Positions 59,040-64,000 of a stretch of 64,000 bases of DNA are shown here, one piece after another (the stretch's first letter is position 1; each line of letters opens with the position of its first letter). The stretch lies in NCBI RefSeq assembly GCF_040580765.1, contig NZ_CP158687.1, positions 1,364,001 to 1,428,000 of the forward strand, read 5' to 3'. Made by a program: the position numbers and the translations under genes. Source of the DNA: Lentibacter algarum (GTDB lineage Bacteria > Pseudomonadota > Alphaproteobacteria > Rhodobacterales > Rhodobacteraceae). Under the pieces are notes generated by a model. That model had not been told where the DNA came from and made no database searches. It saw only the letters and a program-made list of their open reading frames with translations.

Positions 59040-60146
59040 ATGACCGTCATTCGCTTTGAGTTGGCAGAAACTGAACGCTTCGGTGCGCGACTGGGCCTTT
59101 GGCCTCAGTGGTTTCCGAGTTCTGCTCTTGCTTACCTAGCGCATACGGATCTTGGCGTGTCGATCAGGGCATTGAGCCGTTTGAGCCAGTGTCATCCGTC
59201 AACGATCTCGCGGCAGATCAGCCGATGGGAGCGTTTGCGCGACGAAAGCCTGATTGACGAAGCGCTAAGTCGTCTGAGTCTGAAGCCCTTAGCCATCGCA
59301 GCGCATGACAAGAAAAAGGAGCCTGCTTTGATCCATGTAATGCCCCCCGAGACGTCATGTTTACCAGATGATCAAACGTTTGCAGCCGAGGCACGACGGA
59401 TATTGCGCCGCCTGAGCGAGCCAGGGGCCGTGTTGGCGCTGGCGAGTGACATGGAGAAAGGTGTTGTCGTGCGCGAGACGGAGGCAGGCACAACAACGCG
59501 TACAGCCGTTGTGGAACGTGCGTTGGCGCAGGCATTGGCTGTGAAAGACTGGATTGTTTGTGCAGCGGAAGGGCGGATCACGCGCTACAGGATCACTGCG
59601 GCGGGCCGCGCAGCGCTTGGTGAGCTTCTGGCAAAAGCGGAAAACCATGCGCAGGGCTTTGCCGAGGGACAGGTGCGGTTTGACAGCCGCGCTGCGAAAG
59701 GGGGAGCGCGGCGTGCGATGGTGGGGGAGACGCCACTCATGATCTTGTCGCGGCGCCGTGAGAAGGATGGTGAATTGTTTTTAGCCGCCGCACAGGTCAG
59801 TGCTGGCGAACGGCTGCGCGAGGACTTTGAATTGGCTCAAATGGTGCGGGGGGCCAGCTATGATTGGGAGGCGCTCTTGGAGCAGGAGAGCCAACCTGCA
59901 CGGCGGAAAACGGCGCCTTTGAGTGCAGAAGCAGCGGCAGACCGCGTGGCAGCCGCGCTTTTGGAGCTTGGACCGGGGCTTGGACATATTGTCCTGCGCT
60001 GTTGTTGTGAACTTGAGGGGCTAGAAACGGCGGAGCGCGGACTTGGCTGGTCGGCCCGGTCGGGGAAGATTGTGCTCCGGATCGCTCTGGAGCGGTTAGG
60101 ACGGTATTATGTCAGTCTGGGTGAGCGCAATAAGATGATTGGCTGA
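59040..60146 (+). CDS. Helix-turn-helix protein with DUF6456 domain
   Basis: 368 residues. A helix-turn-helix is visible at about residues 38-62 (VSIRALSRLSQCHPSTISRQISRWERL), a second winged-helix-like part near 110-190 (RRILRRLSEPGAVLALA, RITRYRITAAGRAALGELL), and the C-terminal DUF6456 domain from about 215 (ETPLMILSRRREKDGELFLAAAQVSAGERLREDFE). A putative DNA-binding regulator of Alphaproteobacteria, role unknown. A CtrA-like site precedes it, which would place it in the cell-cycle regulon; that is inference. Confidence 0.75.
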   Translation: MTVIRFELAETERFGARLGLWPQWFPSSALAYLAHTDLGVSIRALSRLSQCHPSTISRQISRWERLRDESLIDEALSRLSLKPLAIAAHDKKKEPALIHVMPPETSCLPDDQTFAAEARRILRRLSEPGAVLALASDMEKGVVVRETEAGTTTRTAVVERALAQALAVKDWIVCAAEGRITRYRITAAGRAALGELLAKAENHAQGFAEGQVRFDSRAAKGGARRAMVGETPLMILSRRREKDGELFLAAAQVSAGERLREDFELAQMVRGASYDWEALLEQESQPARRKTAPLSAEAAADRVAAALLELGPGLGHIVLRCCCELEGLETAERGLGWSARSGKIVLRIALERLGRYYVSLGERNKMIG

Positions 60147-60257
60147 CTGCGCGCGTTGCGAGCTATGCGCTGAGCGAAAGGCGGAGTGCCGCGCTTCCTG
60201 CGTGACAGGGCGCGGCGTTTTGGCTATGGATGGGCGAACTGTGAAGGAAGCTCTCTC

Positions 60258-61211
60258 ATGCGTGATCTGAAGATACCCGAACAACGCCATCCCGAGAAGG
60301 CGCGCAAGCCCGACAACGCCCAGCCGCGTAAGCCGAGCTGGATCAGGGTAAAGGCGCCACAAGGCGACGGTTATAAAAAGACTCACGAGATCATGCGCGA
60401 GCACAAGTTGACGACAGTGTGCGAAGAAGCCGCTTGCCCGAATGCGGGCGAATGCTGGAGCCAAGGCCACGCCACCATGATGATCATGGGTGAAGTTTGC
60501 ACGCGCGCTTGCTCGTTTTGCAACATCGCGACGGGAAAGCCGCCTGAAGACCTTGATCCGTTTGAGCCAGGACGTGTGGCAAACGCGGTTGAGAAACTCG
60601 GATTGAACCATGTTGTTATCACCTCGGTTGACCGTGATGATGTCGAAGATGGGGGTGCGGAGCACTTTGCTCAGACCATTCGTGCTATTCGTCACCGCTC
60701 GCCAGAGACCACGATTGAAATATTGACGCCCGATTTTTTAAAGTGTGATCCCAGCGTGTTGGAGATCGTTGTTGAAGCTAAGCCGGATGTTTTTAACCAC
60801 AATCTTGAGACGGTTCCAGGGCTTTACCCTGAAGTGCGCCCTGGGGCTCGGTATTTTCATTCTTTGCGTCTTTTGCAGCGGGTGAAAGAGCTTGATCCGT
60901 CAATTTTCACGAAGTCAGGCATTATGGTTGGCCTCGGTGAGGACAAGCAATCTGTGATGCAGGTGATGGATGATATGCGTGCGGCGGATATCGATTTTCT
61001 GACGATTGGCCAGTATTTGCAACCGACACCAAAGCACCAGACGCTCGACCGCTTTGTGCATCCAGACGAGTTCAAGGCTTATGAAACGGCTGCATATGGC
61101 AAGGGATTCTTGATGGTTTCGGCGACGCCTCTGACGCGCTCAAGCTATCATGCGGGTGATGACTTTGCGCGGCTCCGTGACGCGCGAGAAAAGAAGCTTG
61201 CACAGCGCTAA
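60258..61211 (+). CDS. lipA: Lipoyl synthase
   Basis: Radical SAM enzyme inserting two sulfurs into octanoyl groups; 317 residues. The auxiliary cluster cysteines are in [13 protein letters not shown] (near 55-66) and the radical SAM motif in [13 protein letters not shown] (near 81-88); the C-terminal [10 protein letters not shown] supplies the serine ligand. The ATG at 60258 has GAAGGAAG in front and was preferred to an in-frame ATG 72 bases upstream. Confidence 0.97.
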   Translation: MRDLKIPEQRHPEKARKPDNAQPRKPSWIRVKAPQGDGYKKTHEIMREHKLTTVCEEAACPNAGECWSQGHATMMIMGEVCTRACSFCNIATGKPPEDLDPFEPGRVANAVEKLGLNHVVITSVDRDDVEDGGAEHFAQTIRAIRHRSPETTIEILTPDFLKCDPSVLEIVVEAKPDVFNHNLETVPGLYPEVRPGARYFHSLRLLQRVKELDPSIFTKSGIMVGLGEDKQSVMQVMDDMRAADIDFLTIGQYLQPTPKHQTLDRFVHPDEFKAYETAAYGKGFLMVSATPLTRSSYHAGDDFARLRDAREKKLAQR

Positions 61212-61252
61212 GGCGCATTTTTGCCAATGCGGTTGTTTTTTGACGCGAAAGA

Positions 61253-62146
61253 TTAGGGTAAAGCGGCCAGATAGGCCGCGATTGCTGCTCGGTCGGACGC
61301 TGGGAGCTTGGCTAGATTTTCGACCACAGCGGCCATATGACCGCCAGCACTGTCAAAATCGGGTGTGAAGCCCGTCTCTAAATAATAGGCGATGTCCTTT
61401 TCGCTCCAGTCGAGCGCATTTATCGCAGGAATGCGGCCTTCGCCCGAGGGGTTGGCCGCGCCTGTGAGCCACTGGGCATTGATTGGGGCGCCAACAGGGT
61501 TTCTTGGTGTGTGGCATTCTCCGCAGTGTCCCAGCGCTTCGACAAGATAGCGCCCACGCTGCAGGGGCAAGCTTTCGAGTGGCATTGACGCAACCCAGTA
61601 ATCATCCAGAAAAACCCGCTTCCAGAGGCCAAGGCCGCGTCGGATGTTAAAGGGAAAGCCAACCTCATGTGGCTGGCTGGGCGTCTCGGAAGCTGGAAGC
61701 GTTTGCATGAAGGCATGCAGATTGGCGAGGTCTTGAAGGCCATCGCCGCGCAGTTTCATGCGCACGTAAGAGCCGTAGGGAAAGGCAGGGTAGTAATGTT
61801 GGCCCGTGGGTGAGGTGCCATAGAGCATCGCGTTTGCCAGATCGGTTTTGCTCCAGCCACCGATCCCGTGGGTAGGATCGGGTGAGATATTTGGAGCAAT
61901 GAATGTCCCGAACGGAGAAGCAAAGCGCATGCCTCCAACAAGTACGAGCTTATCATCGCCGCGGGCCTCTGGGGCTGCGTGGCAAGAGGCACAGCCCGCC
62001 GCATGAAAGACCTGTGCGCCCGCGTCTGCATCTCCGATAAGGTCAGCAAGGGCTGCCTCAGGAAGGCTTTTGGGAGAGGAAAGCCGCCAGGCAGCAAAGC
62101 CGCAGACGGCCAATATCGCTGTGAGGCGAATTATGAGGCGGCGCAT
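61253..62146 (-). CDS. Di-haem c-type cytochrome
   Basis: 297 residues. N-terminal membrane/signal helix (RRLIIRLTAILAVCGFAAWRL), then two cytochrome c domains with haem sites CASCHAAP (near residue 51) and CGECHTPRNP (near 203). Similar to the electron-transfer cytochrome subunits of periplasmic dehydrogenases. The cytochrome c'-like gene starts 66 bases upstream on the same strand, making a two-gene unit. Partner dehydrogenase not in the window. Confidence 0.88.
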   Translation of the reverse strand: MRRLIIRLTAILAVCGFAAWRLSSPKSLPEAALADLIGDADAGAQVFHAAGCASCHAAPEARGDDKLVLVGGMRFASPFGTFIAPNISPDPTHGIGGWSKTDLANAMLYGTSPTGQHYYPAFPYGSYVRMKLRGDGLQDLANLHAFMQTLPASETPSQPHEVGFPFNIRRGLGLWKRVFLDDYWVASMPLESLPLQRGRYLVEALGHCGECHTPRNPVGAPINAQWLTGAANPSGEGRIPAINALDWSEKDIAYYLETGFTPDFDSAGGHMAAVVENLAKLPASDRAAIAAYLAALP

Positions 62147-62212
62147 GTCATCTCCTTCGCTCAAAGCGTTCGCGCACAAGGCTGATGCGCGCAAACGCGA
62201 GATAGGCTCGTG

Positions 62213-62698
62213 TCAGCTGTCAGACTGACGATACACCTTGTGGCAGCCACCGCAAGATGCGCCAACTGCGCCAATCGCCCCTTGTAGCGATTCAAGGCTT
62301 TCACCAGCAGCGGCTTGCATTGCCGCGGTTGCATCTCGCAGAGCTGCTGCTTTTGCACCGACATCTGATCCGCTTTGCCAGATGGCAGGAAGGGCTGTTG
62401 TGACATCTTTGCCAAGGCTGTCGATGTCGGAACCCATGGGCCAAACAGCTGCGCCGTTGAGGTTTGAGAGCTGGGCAAGATTGCCTGCAGCAGCGCTGGC
62501 AAGACCAGCATCATAGGGCATTTCGCCTTTGGCCATCGCGCCAAGTTGTCCGAGATTGAAGGCATAGAGTTGCATCTGAGCCTGACGGGCTTTGATCGCT
62601 TTGAGCATTGCTTCGTTGGCGGCTGTGTCACTGCTGGCGACAGTTGTGAAGCTGGCCACGAGTGCGAGGCCGAGCACAGGAAGGGTGAGGTGACGCAT
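62213..62698 (-). CDS. Class II cytochrome c (cytochrome c'-like)
   Basis: 161 residues: signal peptide MRHLTLPVLGLALVASFTTVASS, a helical body, and one haem site CGGCHKVY near the C terminus, the layout of cytochrome c' and c556. These bind NO or shuttle electrons in the periplasm. Start at 62698 with GGAAA upstream; the longer frame above is not coding. Divergent from the LysR gene, 135 bases apart. Confidence 0.88.
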   Translation of the reverse strand: MRHLTLPVLGLALVASFTTVASSDTAANEAMLKAIKARQAQMQLYAFNLGQLGAMAKGEMPYDAGLASAAAGNLAQLSNLNGAAVWPMGSDIDSLGKDVTTALPAIWQSGSDVGAKAAALRDATAAMQAAAGESLESLQGAIGAVGASCGGCHKVYRQSDS

Positions 62699-62833
62699 TG
62701 TGTTTCCTTTCTTAGGGGGACGACTGAAGCCGGGGGGCAAATGGAAGAGAGTGGCTGAGGGTACTCCCAAGCTCAGTATATCTGTGCTAAACTTGATGCG
62801 TATTCTGTAATTCCGCAGGGGAACTATCGATTT

Positions 62834-63718
62834 ATGCACAGATATAGTTGGGACGACCTTAAATTTGTCTTGGCGGTTGCAGACACTGGCACGATCAGCG
62901 CTGCGGCGCGGCTGCTTGGCGTAAATCATGCAACGGTTTTGCGGCGGATCGCTAATTTTGAGGAAGAACACGGTGCGCCTGTGTTTGAGCGCCAAAGCCA
63001 TGGATATTCACTGTTAGAGGACAAAGCAGGGGTGATTGAAGCGGCTCGAGAGGCGCAAGAGGCTATTTTTTCAGTGGCCCAGCGCATGCAGGGGCGTGCG
63101 GACGCGATTAGTGGTGTGGTGCGATTGTCATCGACAGATACGTTTTGTCAGGCTGTGCTGCCAGAGTTTGTGAAGCTTATGACAGAGGTAAACCCTGAGC
63201 TTGAAATTGAACTCTTATGCTCAAACGATTACGCGGATTTTGCACGCCTTGAGGCGGATATTGCTGTGCGCCCTGCGCTCAAGTTGCCTGAAGTGTTGCG
63301 TGGCGAGGCCGTGGGGTTTCTTGGCTTCGGTGTTTATGTTCGCCCAGACATGGCCACTGAAGAGACACGCTGGCTTGGCCTACAAGGCGCATTGAAACGC
63401 TCTGCCGCAGCCCGCTGGCTTGAGGAGGAAACCGCAGGCCGCCCCAATGTGTTTGGGGCGCAAGCCGACAGCTTTTTGGTCTTACGTGCATTGGCGCTTC
63501 AAGGGCTGGGGCAGGCCGTTTTGCCATGCTGCCTTGGCGATGAGGCGTCAGGGCTTGTGCGCCAGACTGGGCCGCTTGAGGGCGCGCGGGTGCCGATCTG
63601 GGTTCTGACGCATAAAGACAGACGGATGACGCCGCGCCTGCGCGAAGTTCAGCGGCGGCTCTGTGCCTTTTTGCGCGCTGAAAGCTTGCGTCTGTCTGGC
63701 GAGGATATCGCGGATTAA
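62834..63718 (+). CDS. LysR family transcriptional regulator
   Basis: 294 residues. N-terminal helix-turn-helix ([34 protein letters not shown], residues 5-40), and an effector domain from about 90 ([21 protein letters not shown]). Divergent from the cytochrome pair, which is its likely target. Stop overlaps the convergent hpt gene by 4 bases. Confidence 0.9.
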   Translation: MHRYSWDDLKFVLAVADTGTISAAARLLGVNHATVLRRIANFEEEHGAPVFERQSHGYSLLEDKAGVIEAAREAQEAIFSVAQRMQGRADAISGVVRLSSTDTFCQAVLPEFVKLMTEVNPELEIELLCSNDYADFARLEADIAVRPALKLPEVLRGEAVGFLGFGVYVRPDMATEETRWLGLQGALKRSAAARWLEEETAGRPNVFGAQADSFLVLRALALQGLGQAVLPCCLGDEASGLVRQTGPLEGARVPIWVLTHKDRRMTPRLREVQRRLCAFLRAESLRLSGEDIAD

Positions 63719-64000
63719 GCTTCGTTTTCTGCCAGAAAGCGTACGCATCCGATAAAGGGCAGGTTGCGATTGCGTTGGGCAAAGTCGATCCCGTAACCCA
63801 CAACAAATTCATCAGGGATTTCAAAGCCGATCCAGTCGGCCTTAACACCCGTTTCGCGGCGCGTGGGTTTATCTAGAAGGGCAATGGTGCGCAGTTTGCG
63901 CGGCTTACGGCTTTGTAGAAGATGCAAAACATGCTCAAGCGTAAAGCCTGTATCGATAATATCTTCTACGACAAGCACATCGCGGCCTTCGATCTGGCCG
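63715..64000 (-). CDS. hpt: Hypoxanthine phosphoribosyltransferase, C-terminal part
   Basis: Runs off the right edge; about 95 codons are visible. The PRPP-binding loop [18 protein letters not shown] and the later [26 protein letters not shown] with the purine-contacting aspartate are those of Hpt, which salvages hypoxanthine to IMP. The N-terminal third is outside the window. Confidence 0.93.
   Translation of the reverse strand, partial: GQIEGRDVLVVEDIIDTGFTLEHVLHLLQSRKPRKLRTIALLDKPTRRETGVKADWIGFEIPDEFVVGYGIDFAQRNRNLPFIGCVRFLAENEA

Overview
This 64 kb window is chromosomal DNA of a Rhodobacterales (Roseobacter-group, Alphaproteobacteria) bacterium. The evidence is the combination of ctrA next to the DUF1153 gene sciP, a GTTC-N7-GTTC type LexA box in front of lexA, a fused indolepyruvate ferredoxin oxidoreductase, a ccm gene cluster carrying a GH108/holin pair, a non-pyrrolysine MttB homologue, and DUF6477/DUF6456 genes. 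Genes are closely packed, with many 4-base ATGA stop/start overlaps. I see no tRNA, rRNA or CRISPR array.

Layout: 1-9.3 kb holds bolA (edge), purL, a PLP lyase with an M24 peptidase, a probable 72-nt small RNA with its own promoter (4.6 kb), and a LysR regulator divergent from indolepyruvate oxidoreductase. 9.3-17.2 kb holds an acyltransferase, murI, argC, then ccmE, GH108 muramidase, holin, ccmF, ccmH and an enoyl-CoA hydratase. 17.3-30.3 kb is a block for DNA uptake, cell cycle and DNA repair: gltA, gltX, comEC, lexA, mnmA, sciP, ctrA, ligA, recG and a 40-codon membrane ORF behind a LexA box. Relaxed CtrA-like sites (TTAA-N7-GTAA or its inverse) lie before comEC, ctrA and, far away, a DUF6456 gene. 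30.3-39.1 kb carries housekeeping genes (NifU-like, hisI, gluQRS, trmFO, MauG-like cytochrome, purU, enoyl-CoA hydratase, thioesterase, rplM-rpsI).

39.1-46.95 kb is an inserted element of different, lower-GC composition directly behind the rpsI terminator. It carries two unrelated tyrosine recombinases, several small ORFs, a promoter followed by about 400 nt of non-coding DNA rich in RNA-like helices (two with GNRA tetraloops), and an overlapping gene pair: a 564-residue protein of unknown function and a 459-residue tRNA-guanine transglycosylase-fold protein (DpdA-like) that retains the catalytic aspartates but shows no zinc-binding CxCxxC. This pair and the non-coding segment are the most novel content of the window.

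46.95-64 kb returns to chromosomal genes: an inverted pair of GC-rich intergenic repeats, a TetR regulator overlapping ppk2, an alpha/beta hydrolase overlapping metA, a P-loop protein, two EamA transporters, an outer-membrane protein, guaA, mttB-like, DUF6477, DUF6456, lipA, two c-type cytochromes, a LysR regulator and the edge of hpt.
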